In this document: piece after piece, positions 15,119 to 24,100 of the stretch
Numbering within the stretch: position 1 is the first letter of the stretch
Layout of the letters: every line of letters starts with the position of its first letter
Origin: Solirubrobacter deserti
GTDB taxonomy: Bacteria > Actinomycetota > Thermoleophilia > Solirubrobacterales > Solirubrobacteraceae
NCBI RefSeq assembly: GCF_003344625.1
Contig: NZ_QPKJ02000005.1
Location: 186,001 to 250,000 of the forward strand
Reading direction: 5' to 3'
Length of the DNA: 64,000 nt
Notes under the pieces: model-generated
Seen by the model: the letters and a program-made list of their open reading frames with translations, nothing else
Told to the model about the DNA's origin: nothing
Database searches by the model: none
Translations under genes and position numbers: made by a program

Positions 15119-16459
15119 TTAGGTGACCGGGATCGCCGGGTCGGTCGCGCGGGCCGCATTGAGGCGACCGGCGCCGTAGTGCGGGTCCAGACCGGGCGGG
15201 CCGAGGTCCACGGCGGTGGTTTCCAGGCGGCGTTCGATGGCGGCCGGGGTCGGGTCGGGGCCCAGGATGCCCGACGCGATGACCAGGGCGGCGGTGGCCG
15301 CGGCGTGCGGGGCGGCCATGGAGGTGCCGATGTACTCGCTCGGGATGGTGAAGCGGCCCGGGGCGCTCGCGCGGAAGGTCATCTGGAAGATGTCCATGCC
15401 GGGGCGGGCCGCGACGCAGTTGGGGTCGCCCTCGAGGGCGGCGTCGACGCCGCCGCCCGGGGCGACGAGGTCGAGGTCGGCGCCCTCGTTGGAGTAGTCG
15501 GCCTGGCAGCCGTGCTGGGTGGTGGCGCCGACGGACAGGACGTCCCTGGAACGGGCCGGGTAGGCGACGGCCGCCGCGGCCGCGTTGCCGGACGCGCCGA
15601 CGACCAGCGTGCCCTGGCGGCGGGCGTAGCTGATCGCGTCCAGGATGTTCGGGATCTGCGAGCGGGTGATCTCCGACGGGAACTCGAACGAGAGGTTGAT
15701 GACGTGCGCGCCGTTCTTGGCCGCGAAGCGGATGCCGCGGGCGATCTGCTGGGAGTCGCCCTCGCCTTCGCTGTCGAGGACCTTGACGGGCATGACCTTG
15801 ACGCCGTAGGCGAGGCCGGTGAGGCCGATCGAGTTGCCCGTGCCCTCGGCGATCGTGCTGGCGACGTGGGTGCCGTGGCCGTTGTCGTCGTTCGGGTACG
15901 GGTCGTCCTCGACGAAGTCCCAGCCCTTGACGAAGCGGTGCGGCGAGAAGTCCGGCGAGCGATGGAACGGCCCGCGATTGGCGTACGCGACGCCCGTGTC
16001 CAGCACCGCGACGACCACGCCCTTGCCGCCGGGCCGGCCGACGCGCGCCAGGTTCGCCCACGCGTTCGGCGCGTCCACGCCGGTCGCGGGCAGGAAGTTC
16101 CACTGCAGCTTCTGCCAGCCGCCGATCTCCCCGCCGCGCGGACCGGGATCGGGCGGGATCCAGCCCGACAAGCGCGCGACATAGTTCGGGGTGGCGCTGC
16201 GCACACCCGGCCGCCTCGAGAGCGACCGCGCCCCGCGCGCCACGTCCTTGACGCGCACGACCCGCGCGCCCGAGCGGTCGCGCACCACGACCTCGCCCAC
16301 GCGGTACTGCGCGGGCTCCTGCGCACGCGCCTTCAAGGCCGCCGAGGCGGCCCGCGCGTCACCACTCGAGGCCCCACCGGCCCACGCCGCCGGCGCGGCG
16401 ACCGCCCCCGCGAAGATCGCGGAGAAGGCCAGCAGGGGAAGGCGGGAGCGAAGTGGCAT
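15119..16459 (-). CDS. Secreted subtilisin-like serine protease (S8 family)
   Basis: 446 aa from the ATG at 16459, preproprotein type. The signal peptide is RSRLPLLAFSAIFAGAVAAP followed by AAWA. A propeptide-like region of ~100 residues follows (EVVVRDRSGARVVRVKDVAR). The catalytic triad is visible as Asp in VVVAVLDTGVAYA, His in DDNGHGTHVAST and Ser in YIGTSMAAPHAAATA. The oxyanion Asn is in VVGASGNAAAAAV. It probably acts outside the cell as a general protease. It is a single gene, convergent with usp and divergent from tadA. Confidence 0.92.
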   Translation of the reverse strand: MPLRSRLPLLAFSAIFAGAVAAPAAWAGGASSGDARAASAALKARAQEPAQYRVGEVVVRDRSGARVVRVKDVARGARSLSRRPGVRSATPNYVARLSGWIPPDPGPRGGEIGGWQKLQWNFLPATGVDAPNAWANLARVGRPGGKGVVVAVLDTGVAYANRGPFHRSPDFSPHRFVKGWDFVEDDPYPNDDNGHGTHVASTIAEGTGNSIGLTGLAYGVKVMPVKVLDSEGEGDSQQIARGIRFAAKNGAHVINLSFEFPSEITRSQIPNILDAISYARRQGTLVVGASGNAAAAAVAYPARSRDVLSVGATTQHGCQADYSNEGADLDLVAPGGGVDAALEGDPNCVAARPGMDIFQMTFRASAPGRFTIPSEYIGTSMAAPHAAATAALVIASGILGPDPTPAAIERRLETTAVDLGPPGLDPHYGAGRLNAARATDPAIPVT

Positions 16460-16581
16460 CAGGGTGTCCAAGACCGAGCGGCGCGAGCGGCGGGGGATCT
16501 GCCCGGTCTCGGTTCGTACAACATGATCGGCAGAAGGAAGTTCCGGAACAACCCCCAGTCTGTAACGAAACTGTGCCAATT

Positions 16582-17091
16582 GTGCCCCGAGATGAGCACG
16601 AGAAGTCCATGCGGCTCGCCATCCTCGAGGCCGAGAAGGCGCTGACCCACGACGACGTCCCCGTCGGCGCGGTCATCCTCGACCGCGACGGCACCGTCAT
16701 CGGCGCCGGGCACAACGAGCGCGAGCTCCTCCAGGACCCCAGCGCGCACGCCGAGATGCTCGCGATTCGCCAGGCCGCCGAGCACGTCGGCCACTGGCGG
16801 CTGCTGGACACCACGCTGTACGTGACCCTGGAGCCGTGCGCGATGTGTGCCGGGGCGATCGTCCTCGCCCGCATCCCGCACGTCGTCTACGGCACGACCG
16901 ACCCCAAGGCGGGCGCCGCCGGCTCCGTGCTCGACGTCCTCGCAGAGCCGCGGCTGAACCACCGCCCACAGGTCACCAAGGACGTCCTGCAGCCCGAGTG
17001 CGCGCAGCTTCTGAAGGACTTCTTCGCCACCAAGCGCCGCCGGTCGCTACCCTCAGACGCCGCACGCTCGGAGAGGTGCGAGAGTGGTTGA
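16582..17091 (+). CDS. tadA: tRNA-specific adenosine deaminase TadA
   Basis: 169 aa from the GTG at 16582 (ATG 16609 is an alternative but would remove the first helix, DEHEKSMRLAI). It deaminates A34 to inosine in tRNA-Arg(ACG). Zinc ligands are visible as His in DPSAHAEMLAI (with the catalytic Glu) and the Cys pair in VTLEPCAMCAGAIVLAR. DDVPVGAVILD is the usual substrate-loop region. The last codons run into the 5' end of the tRNA-Ser gene by 22 nt, so the stop codon lies inside the tRNA. No good Shine-Dalgarno sequence is seen. Confidence 0.9.
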   Translation: MPRDEHEKSMRLAILEAEKALTHDDVPVGAVILDRDGTVIGAGHNERELLQDPSAHAEMLAIRQAAEHVGHWRLLDTTLYVTLEPCAMCAGAIVLARIPHVVYGTTDPKAGAAGSVLDVLAEPRLNHRPQVTKDVLQPECAQLLKDFFATKRRRSLPSDAARSERCESG

Positions 17092-17159
17092 ATCGGGCGG
17101 TCTCGAAAACCGTTGAGCGGGTAACCCCTGTTCCGAGGGTTCGAATCCCTCCCTCTCCG
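17070..17159 (+). tRNA. tRNA-Ser (CGA)
   Basis: A 90-nt class II tRNA with a long variable arm. The acceptor stem pairs GGAGAGG (17070-17076) with CCTCTCC (17152-17158), discriminator G at 17159. The anticodon stem-loop is 17097-17113 with loop CTCGAAA, so the anticodon is CGA (17104-17106), reading UCG. The T-loop is GGTTCGAATCC. No CCA is encoded. Its first 22 nt overlap the end of tadA. Confidence 0.95.
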
Positions 17160-17166
17160 CTGCAGC

Positions 17167-17188
17167 AAGGGCGCCTACGGGCGCCCTT
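17167..17188. terminator. Terminator after tRNA-Ser, shared with the ANTAR gene end
   Basis: AAGGGCGCC (17167-17175) pairs with GGCGCCCTT (17180-17188) around a 4-nt loop, followed by TCT on the + strand. The right half also encodes the last residues of the minus-strand ANTAR regulator, whose stop codon is at 17175-17177. Confidence 0.8.
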
Positions 17189-17756
17189 TCTCGTACAGGG
17201 CCCGCTGGTCGACGATCGCCCGCGCCACGTCGACCAGCCGCAGGTTGCGCTGGCGCGCCGTCGTCTGGATGCGCGCGAACGCCTCGGGCTCCGTCAAGCC
17301 CAGGCCTGAGATCAGCAGCCCCTTCGCCTGCTCGACCACCTTGCGGTCCGCGAGTGCCTGGCGGGTGGAGTCGACCTCCGCCCGCAGCGCCTCCAGCTCG
17401 GCCGAGCGCGCGGCCGCGAGGCGCAGCGCCGCCTCCAGCTGACGGTCGTCGACCGGCTTGGTCAGGTGCGCGAGCACGCCCGCCGCGATCGAGCGGTCGA
17501 GGACCTCGGGCGCGTCCAGCCCCGTCAAGATCACGACCGGCCGGCGGGGCCCGTCCTCGCTCAGCGACCGCGCGAGCTCGATCCCGTCGCCGTCGGCGAG
17601 GTCCACGTCGAACAGGTACAGGTCGGCGCCGTCGGCGAGCTCGCGCGCCTCGACGACCGTCGCCACCGGCCCGAGCACCTCGTGCCCCATCGCTCGCAGG
17701 CGGCTCGCCAGTCCGAGGGCGATGATCGGGTCGTCTTCAGCGACGAGGACGCGCAT
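17175..17756 (-). CDS. ANTAR-domain response regulator (RNA-binding antiterminator)
   Basis: 193 aa from the ATG at 17756. A longer frame to 17792 exists, but MRVLVAEDDPIIALGLASRL is the natural receiver start. Receiver domain: acidic pair in AEDD, phospho-acceptor Asp in LYLFDVDLADGDG, Thr in VVILTGLD and Lys in AHLTKPVDD. A coiled coil (AELEALRAEVDSTRQAL) leads to a C-terminal ANTAR domain (DRKVVEQAKGLLISGLGLTE, then AFARIQTTARQRNLRLVDVA). ANTAR proteins bind paired hexaloop hairpins in mRNA leaders and prevent termination. The gene start lies inside the end of the kinase gene (20-nt overlap), making this a cognate pair. Confidence 0.9.
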   Translation of the reverse strand: MRVLVAEDDPIIALGLASRLRAMGHEVLGPVATVVEARELADGADLYLFDVDLADGDGIELARSLSEDGPRRPVVILTGLDAPEVLDRSIAAGVLAHLTKPVDDRQLEAALRLAAARSAELEALRAEVDSTRQALADRKVVEQAKGLLISGLGLTEPEAFARIQTTARQRNLRLVDVARAIVDQRALYEKGRP

Positions 17757-18780
17757 CCCGCGAAGGGTCGAAGGTGATCCGCACGGCTCCATCCTGCAGC
17801 TCGACGGTCCCGAACAGCCCGTTCGTGACGACCTGGCGCACCAGCGCCAGCCCGAGACCGGAGCCGCCGTCCAGCGACGGTGGCCCGCCGCCGGCGTCGC
17901 GCACGACGAGCTCGCCGGACCGCAACTCCACCGTGACCGGGGGCTTGCCGTGCTGCAGCGCGTTCGCCACCAGCTCGTTGACGACGACGCCCAGGTTCTG
18001 CGCGACCGGGAACGGGAGCTCCAGGGGCTCCGCGGACACGGTCACCCCGTCATAGCCCGCCACGACCGCCTCCAGCAACTCGGGCGCGGGCACCCGCCCG
18101 CCGCCCTGACGTGCCAGCACCGCGTGCACCGCCGCGATCGACTGGATCCGCTCCGACGCCCGCTCCACCGCCGCCGGCCCGCCCAGCTGCAGCAGCTCCG
18201 CGACGACCTGCAGCGAGTTCTTCACGCGGTGGTGGGCCTCGGCGAGCATGGCGCCCTCCAGCTGCGCGCGCCGCGTCGCCTCCCGCACCGCCCGCGCCAG
18301 CTGAAGCCCGAGCAGCGTCGAGCCGGCCAGCAGCACCGCGTGGAACAACGCCTCCGACGTGGGCAGCGGGTCGGGCGCGAAGCCGATGCAGACCGCGAAG
18401 GCGCCCGCCGCCACGACCATCCACGCGACCAGCGCGCGCGGGTTGTCGTCGTTGGAGATCGCCAGGAACGGGACGACGAGCAACAGCAGCAGATCGAGCC
18501 GCGACTGCCCGCCCGCGATCAGCACCAGCCCGCACACGCTCACCAGCACGCCGCCCGCCCACAGGTCGATCAGCAGCCGTCCCCGCGGGGTGGGCAGGAG
18601 CGTCGCCCACGGCAGGCGGGAGATCGCGAGGTGGGCGACCGCCGAGAACCCGGTCAGCACCCACACGAGCTCGGCGTCCGCGATCGGCACGCCGACCAGC
18701 AGCGCGAGGACGACCGCGGCCACGGAGGTCCATCCGAGCGCAGTCCCGGCACGCCAGGTCTCATGGAGCGGGATGCGCAT
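17737..18780 (-). CDS. Membrane sensor histidine kinase (HisKA_2 type)
   Basis: 347 aa. The first ~170 residues contain about six hydrophobic segments forming an integral-membrane sensor with little extracytoplasmic sequence. The cytoplasmic part has the HisKA_2 phospho-acceptor motif AEAHHRVKNSLQVVAELLQL, and an ATPase domain with N-box VVVNELVANALQHG, G1 VVRDAGGG and GGSGLGLALVRQ. HisKA_2 kinases commonly pair with ANTAR regulators, and the regulator gene overlaps its 3' end. The start is the ATG at 18780. CATAGT seven bases upstream could be a leaderless -10. The signal is unknown; the divergent neighbour is the cytochrome bd operon. Confidence 0.88.
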   Translation of the reverse strand: MRIPLHETWRAGTALGWTSVAAVVLALLVGVPIADAELVWVLTGFSAVAHLAISRLPWATLLPTPRGRLLIDLWAGGVLVSVCGLVLIAGGQSRLDLLLLLVVPFLAISNDDNPRALVAWMVVAAGAFAVCIGFAPDPLPTSEALFHAVLLAGSTLLGLQLARAVREATRRAQLEGAMLAEAHHRVKNSLQVVAELLQLGGPAAVERASERIQSIAAVHAVLARQGGGRVPAPELLEAVVAGYDGVTVSAEPLELPFPVAQNLGVVVNELVANALQHGKPPVTVELRSGELVVRDAGGGPPSLDGGSGLGLALVRQVVTNGLFGTVELQDGAVRITFDPSRDARPRR

Positions 18781-18834
18781 GCCGACTACTATGTGTAGCG
18801 GCCGCTCACGATCGGTGGCCGAGGGTCCAGACGC

Positions 18835-18871
18835 CCGTTCCCTGGCTCGCCCCTACCCGGGGCCCGAACGG
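18835..18871 (+). promoter_or_regulatory. Nested hairpin in the cydA leader
   Basis: In the 106-bp region between the kinase and cydA, CCGTTC (18835-18840) pairs with GAACGG (18866-18871), and inside it GCCCC (18849-18853) pairs with GGGGC (18859-18863) around a 5-nt loop. It ends just before the ribosome binding site AAAGGA (18872-18877). A -10-like TACTAT is at 18787-18792. A role in leader control is possible but not shown; I could not find a canonical pair of ANTAR hexaloops here. Confidence 0.35.
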
Positions 18872-18886
18872 AAAGGACCCACCGTC

Positions 18887-20269
18887 GTGACCTCGCTCGA
18901 TCTGGCCCGCTGGCAGTTCGGCCTGACCACGTTGCTGCACTTCGCGATCGTCGGCGTCTCGATCGGCCTCGTGTTCTTCGTCGCGCTGATGCAGACGCGC
19001 TACCACCGCACGGGCGATGAACGCTGGCTGCGGCTGACCAAGTACTACGGCAGGGCGATGATCGTCGTGTTTGCGGTCGGCGTCGTCACCGGCCTGCTGC
19101 AGACGTTCCAGTTCGGGCTCAACTGGGCGGGGTTCTCGCGCTACGTCGGCGACATCTTCGGCGCGCCGCTCGCGCTGGAAGGGCTGGCGGCGTTCTTCGT
19201 GGAGTCCGTCTTCCTCGGGCTGTGGATCTTCGGGGCGGGCAAGCTGCGGCCGCGTATCCATCTTGCATGCATCTGGATCGTGAGCGCGGCGACCATGATC
19301 AGCGCCTACTCGATCCTCGTCGCGAACTCGTGGATGCAGCACCCGGTCGGCTACGAGATCGTCGACGGGCGCGCGCAGCTCACGGACGTAGTCGCGGTCA
19401 TGTTCAACGCGACCATCGGGCTGACGGTCGCGCACGTGCTCTTCACCTCGCTGATGACCGGCGCCGTGATCGTGCTCGGGATCGCTTGTGTTCAGCTCAA
19501 GCGGGGCGTCGAGGTGAGCGCGTTCGGCGCCGTCGCGCGGATGGCGACCGTGATCGGGCTCGTGGCCGCGCTGGCCGCGGCCGGCGCGGGCCACTTCCAG
19601 GGCGTGCTGGCGCTCGAGCAGCAGCCGATGAAGATGGCCGCGGCGGAGGCGCACTACGAGACCGAGGCGCCCGCCGGCTTGTCGCTGTTCGCGCTCGGCG
19701 GGCTTTCGACGGAGTCCGTCCCGCCGTTCCTGAACGTGAAGGTGCCGGCGGCGCTGAGCTTCCTGAACAACTTCTCGCTCAGCAGCGAGGTGCGCGGGAT
19801 CGAGCAGCTGCAACGCGAGGCCGAGGCGCGCTACGGGCCCGGCGACTACACGCCGTTCGTCGCGCTCATGTACTGGAGCTTCCGCGTGATGGTCGGTGGC
19901 GGCGTGCTGCTGATCGCGCTGTTCGCGGTCGGCTGCCGGCTTGCGGCGACGGGCCGGCTGGAGCGCTCGCGCTGGTTCCTGCGGGCGGCGATGTGCGCGA
20001 TGGCGATCCCGTTCGCCGCCCAGGCCGGCGGCTGGCTGCTGCGTGAGGGCGGCCGCCAGCCGTGGGTGGTCGACGGGCTCCTGCGCACGGACGTCGCCTC
20101 CTCCGACGTGAGCGTGTGGGCCGTGGCCGGTTCGCTGGGCGCGTTCCTGGCCGTGTACGCGGTGGTGTTCTGGACCGCGGCGCGCGTGCTGCGCAGCGAG
20201 CTGTCGCACGGGTTGCCGGCTGCCAGGCCCGCCCCGCGCGCCACCGCCGACCTCGCCCTGGGGTACTGA
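18887..20269 (+). CDS. cydA: Cytochrome bd ubiquinol oxidase subunit I
   Basis: 460 aa from a GTG with AAAGGA 9 nt upstream. It is a multi-spanning haem protein that oxidises quinol and reduces oxygen. The N-terminal SLDLARWQFGLTTLLHFAIV contains the His (residue 18) that ligates a b haem. WIVSAATMISAYSILVANSW followed by MQHPVGYEIV and the late motif LREGGRQPWVVDGLLRTDVA are family signatures. The length and the short stretch between helices indicate the short-Q-loop form found in many Gram-positive bacteria. It begins the cydA-cydB-cydDC operon; only 2 bp separate it from cydB. Confidence 0.95.
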   Translation: MTSLDLARWQFGLTTLLHFAIVGVSIGLVFFVALMQTRYHRTGDERWLRLTKYYGRAMIVVFAVGVVTGLLQTFQFGLNWAGFSRYVGDIFGAPLALEGLAAFFVESVFLGLWIFGAGKLRPRIHLACIWIVSAATMISAYSILVANSWMQHPVGYEIVDGRAQLTDVVAVMFNATIGLTVAHVLFTSLMTGAVIVLGIACVQLKRGVEVSAFGAVARMATVIGLVAALAAAGAGHFQGVLALEQQPMKMAAAEAHYETEAPAGLSLFALGGLSTESVPPFLNVKVPAALSFLNNFSLSSEVRGIEQLQREAEARYGPGDYTPFVALMYWSFRVMVGGGVLLIALFAVGCRLAATGRLERSRWFLRAAMCAMAIPFAAQAGGWLLREGGRQPWVVDGLLRTDVASSDVSVWAVAGSLGAFLAVYAVVFWTAARVLRSELSHGLPAARPAPRATADLALGY

Positions 20270-20271
20270 GC

Positions 20272-21156
20272 ATGTTCGGCCTCGAGGGACTTCCGGCGCT
20301 GTGGCTGCTGCTGTTGGGCGTCGTCTGGGCGCTGTATCTGGGGCTCGGCGGCGCGGACCTGGGCGTCTCGATGCTCACGCGGCGCTTCGAGGACCGCACG
20401 GCGGTGCTGCGCTCCAACGGCGCGACGTGGGCGACGAACGACGTCTGGCTCGTGATCGCGGTCGCCGCGACGCTGGGCGCGTTCCCGGGCTGGTACGCGG
20501 CGTGGCTGAGCGAGCTGTACGTGCTCGTCGTCGTGATCGTGCTGGCATTGATCGTCCGGCACGCGGGGATCGAGCTGATCGGGCACGTGTCGGCGCGCGC
20601 GGGGGAGTGGTGGTCGCGCGCGATCGTCGTGTCCGCGTGGGCGACCGCGATCGGCTGGGGGATGGTGTGGGCGTGGATGCTGCGCGGCGGCTCCGTGCTC
20701 TCGGCGCAGACCGTGCTGGCCGGCGTGGCGCTCGCGCTCGCGTGCCGGGTGGCGGGAGCGGCGTACCTGGAGCGCCGGGTCGGCGTGGGCGCTGAGGCGC
20801 GCCGCCGGACGGTCCCGCTCGCGCTGGTGTTCGCGGTGCTCGCGGGTATCGCGCTCGAGTCGCCCTGGACCGGGCTGGTGGTGCTCGCGTTCGTGCCGCG
20901 GCTCGCGCTCTGGGGCGCGGGGCTCGCGGCGGCGATCGTGCCGCTGGCGGTGCTCGCGGCGGCATCCCCGAGGGTCGCGGGTGTGGACCTGCGCGTTGAG
21001 GCGTCCGGCGACTACACGCTCACGCTGATGACGGTGATCGCGGCCCTCGTGCTGCCGCTGATCCTCGCGGCGCACGCGTTCGCGTACTCGCGCTTCAAGC
21101 GGGAGCCCGGCTCGCTCGTCGAGCTGATGCGCCGCGGGATGGAGCAGCTGCGATGA
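20272..21156 (+). CDS. cydB: Cytochrome bd ubiquinol oxidase subunit II
   Basis: 294 aa integral membrane partner of CydA. WALYLGLGGADLGVSMLTRR in the first helix region, ATWATNDVWLVIAVAATLGA and the last segment GDYTLTLMTVIAALVLPLIL, ending in AYSRFKREPG, match CydB. It is notably shorter than the ~340-380 residues of classical CydB, with one helix pair apparently reduced. Its end overlaps the cydDC start by 4 nt (ATGA). Confidence 0.92.
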   Translation: MFGLEGLPALWLLLLGVVWALYLGLGGADLGVSMLTRRFEDRTAVLRSNGATWATNDVWLVIAVAATLGAFPGWYAAWLSELYVLVVVIVLALIVRHAGIELIGHVSARAGEWWSRAIVVSAWATAIGWGMVWAWMLRGGSVLSAQTVLAGVALALACRVAGAAYLERRVGVGAEARRRTVPLALVFAVLAGIALESPWTGLVVLAFVPRLALWGAGLAAAIVPLAVLAAASPRVAGVDLRVEASGDYTLTLMTVIAALVLPLILAAHAFAYSRFKREPGSLVELMRRGMEQLR

Positions 21157-24100
21157 GCGCGCGCGGCGAGGGCGCGGGGCGGCGCGGCGCGGGTGGGCGC
21201 GGCGAGGCGGCGGGGCAGCGCGGCGAGGGCGGCGGGGCGCGGCGCGGGCCGGGCGCGGCCAACGCCGTGTACCGGCGGCTCCTCGACGTCGCGCCGCGGG
21301 CGCGGGTTGCGCTCGGCGTCGCCGTCGGCGCGGGCCTCGCTGCGGCCGTGCTGCTCGTCGTGCAGGCCTGGTTCGTGGCGGACGCGGTCGCGACCCGCGA
21401 GCTCGCGTGGGCGCTGCTCGCGGTCGTGGCCGGGCGGGCGCTGCTCAGCGGCGTCGTGGAGCTTGCGGGGCGCCGCGCGGCGGAGCTCGCGCTCGCGCGG
21501 CTGCGGGAGCTCGTGGCCGAGCGCGCGCTCGCCGGCCGCGCCCGCGACGCGCGCCGGGGCGACATCGCCACCGCCGCGACGCAGGGCGTCGACGCGCTGG
21601 CCGAGTACTACGCGCGCGCGGTGCCCCAGCTGGCACTCGCCGCAGCGGTGCCGATCGGCGTCGTCGCGGTCATCGCGACCCAAGAGCTGGTCGTCGGCGC
21701 GCTGCTCGCGATCACGCTGCCGGTCGTGGTCGTGTTCATGGTGCTGGTCGGCAAGCGCTCGGCCGAGCACGTGTGGGAACGCCAGCACGCGCTGGCGGTC
21801 CTGGGCGCGCACTTCCTCGAGGTCGTCCGCGGCCTGCCGACGCTGCGGGCGCACGGCCGCGAGCAGGCGCAGGCGGCGTCGCTCCGGGCGGTCGGCGAGC
21901 GCTACCGGGACGAGTCGCTGGGCGCGCTCCGGGTGGCGTTCCTGAGCGCGCTCGTGCTGGAGCTGCTGGCGATGCTCGGCACGGCGATCGCCGCCGCCGT
22001 GACCGGCGTGTACCTCGCGCAGGGGCAGATGGACCTCGCGACGGGGCTGTTCATCCTCCTCCTCGCGCCGGAGGTGTACGCGCCGCTGCGGGCCGCGGGC
22101 GCGCGCTTCCACGCCGCCGAGGACGGTGCGGTCGCCGTCCAGCGGATCTTTGACCTGCTCGACGAGCCCGCGCCGTACGCGCCCGCCGGCACGGCCGCGC
22201 CCGTCCTCGGCGCGATCGAGCTGCGCGACGTCCGCGTCGACGGCCACGGCCGCCCTGACCCGTTGCACGGCCTGAACCTCCGCATCGAGCCGGGCACGTC
22301 GGTCGCGCTCGTCGGCGCGTCCGGCGCCGGCAAGTCCACGCTCCTGCGGCTGCTCGCCCGTGTGCAGGACCCCGACGCGGGCACGATCACCAGCGGCGGC
22401 GTCGACTTCCGCGACACGGACCGCCAGGCGTGGTGGCGCGAGGTCACCTGGCTCGACCAGCGCCCGCCGCTGCCGACGGGCACGCTGGGCGAGGCGCTGC
22501 GCCTGCACGGGGCCGAGCCGGCGCTGGCGTGGGCGGATGCCACCCACGTGGTCGAGGCCGAGGACACCCGCGTGGGCGCGGGAGGCCGCCGGTTCTCGCG
22601 CGGCCAGGAACAGCGCCTCGCGCTCGCCGCGGCGCTCGGCGCCGATACGCCGCTGCTGCTGCTCGACGAGCCGACCGCCCACCTCGACCAGGCCTCCGCG
22701 CGCCGCGTCGCCGAGGGCATCCTCGCCCGCGCCCGCGGCCGCACCCTCGTGGTCGCGACCCACGATGAGCGCCTCGCCTCGATCTGCGACGTCGTCGTGA
22801 ATCTAAAGAGGGACAGTCCCTCTTTAGATTCGGAGCGCTGGGAAAGTCGCTCTTTGCGGGCACATCGCGTGGACGCTGTGGGCCGCGGTTCGCTGCGCAA
22901 CCTAAAGAGGGACAGTCCCTCTTTATGTTCTGGGGCGGGGTTGAGGGTGCGAGGCGCTGCGGCGGCCGCTCCGGCCAAGCCGTGGCCGAAGGGCGCCGGA
23001 ATCGCGCTCGGCGTCGTCGGCACGCTGTCGGCGCTCGCGCTGCTGGGCGCGAGCGGCTGGCTCGTGACCCGCGCGGCGGAGCAGCCGCCCGTGCTGGCGT
23101 TGCTCGTCGGGATCGTCACGGTGCGGGCGCTCGGGCTCACGCGCGCGATCGCGCGCTACTACGAGCGGCTCGCTTCGCACGACGTCGCGCTGCGCCAGCT
23201 CGCCGCCACCCGCGTCGCGTTCTTCAACGCGCTCGCCGCGCGAATCGGGCGACCCGGCCTGCCCGGCGAGGCCGACCTGCTCACGCGCTTCACCAGCGAC
23301 GTGGACGAGCTGCAGCACCGTCACCCACGCGTCGTGCTGCCCGCCGCCGTCGCGAGCATCACGTCCGTGGCGGTCGTGATCGCCGCCGCCGCGATCCTGC
23401 CCGCGGCGGCGCTCCCCGTTGCCGCCGGCCTCATCACGGCCACCACGATCATCCCCCTCGCCGCGCACGCGCTCGCCCGGCACGCGTCCCCCGGCAAAGC
23501 CCGCGCCGCGTTCGGGGAGCAGCTCGTCGAGGCGCTGACGCTCGGCCCGCAGCTCGCGGTCGCCGGGCAAGGGCCGCGGCGCCTTCAGGCGCTGACCGAG
23601 CAGAGCCGCCGGCTCGCCCGCATCGAACGCGGTCAGGCCCGCGCGGCCGCGTTCGGCGCGACCGCGAGCACGCTCGCCGCGGGCGCGACGCTCGCCGCCG
23701 TCCTGAGCGTCGGCGCCGCGAGCGATCTCGCCACGGTCTGGCTGGGCGCGCTCGCGCTGCTCACGGTCGGTGCGTTCGAGACGCCCGCGGCGCTGCCGGA
23801 GGCGGCGCTGCGGCTGATCGGCGTCCGCGCCGCGCGCGAGCGCCTCGACACCGCCACCCAGGGCCCGCCGCAGCTCACCGAGAGCGGCGATCAGCCGCTC
23901 CCGCGCGACGCCACGCTCACGGCCACGAACATCACCCACTCCTACGGCGGCCCCAACGTCCTCACCGGCCTCGACCTCACCGTCCACCCCGGCGAGCGGG
24001 TCGCGATCGTCGGCCCGTCCGGCGCCGGCAAATCCACGCTCGCGGACCTGCTCGCCCGCCTCGCCGACCCGGAGCACGGCACCGTCGCCCTCGGCGGCGT

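Noticed and set aside
17757..17792. Longer N-terminus of the ANTAR regulator
   Set aside because: The extra twelve residues precede the canonical receiver start and only increase the overlap with the kinase gene.
22799..22925. CRISPR array
   Set aside because: Only two copies, each a palindrome, 99 nt apart inside a coding gene; no array, leader or cas genes.
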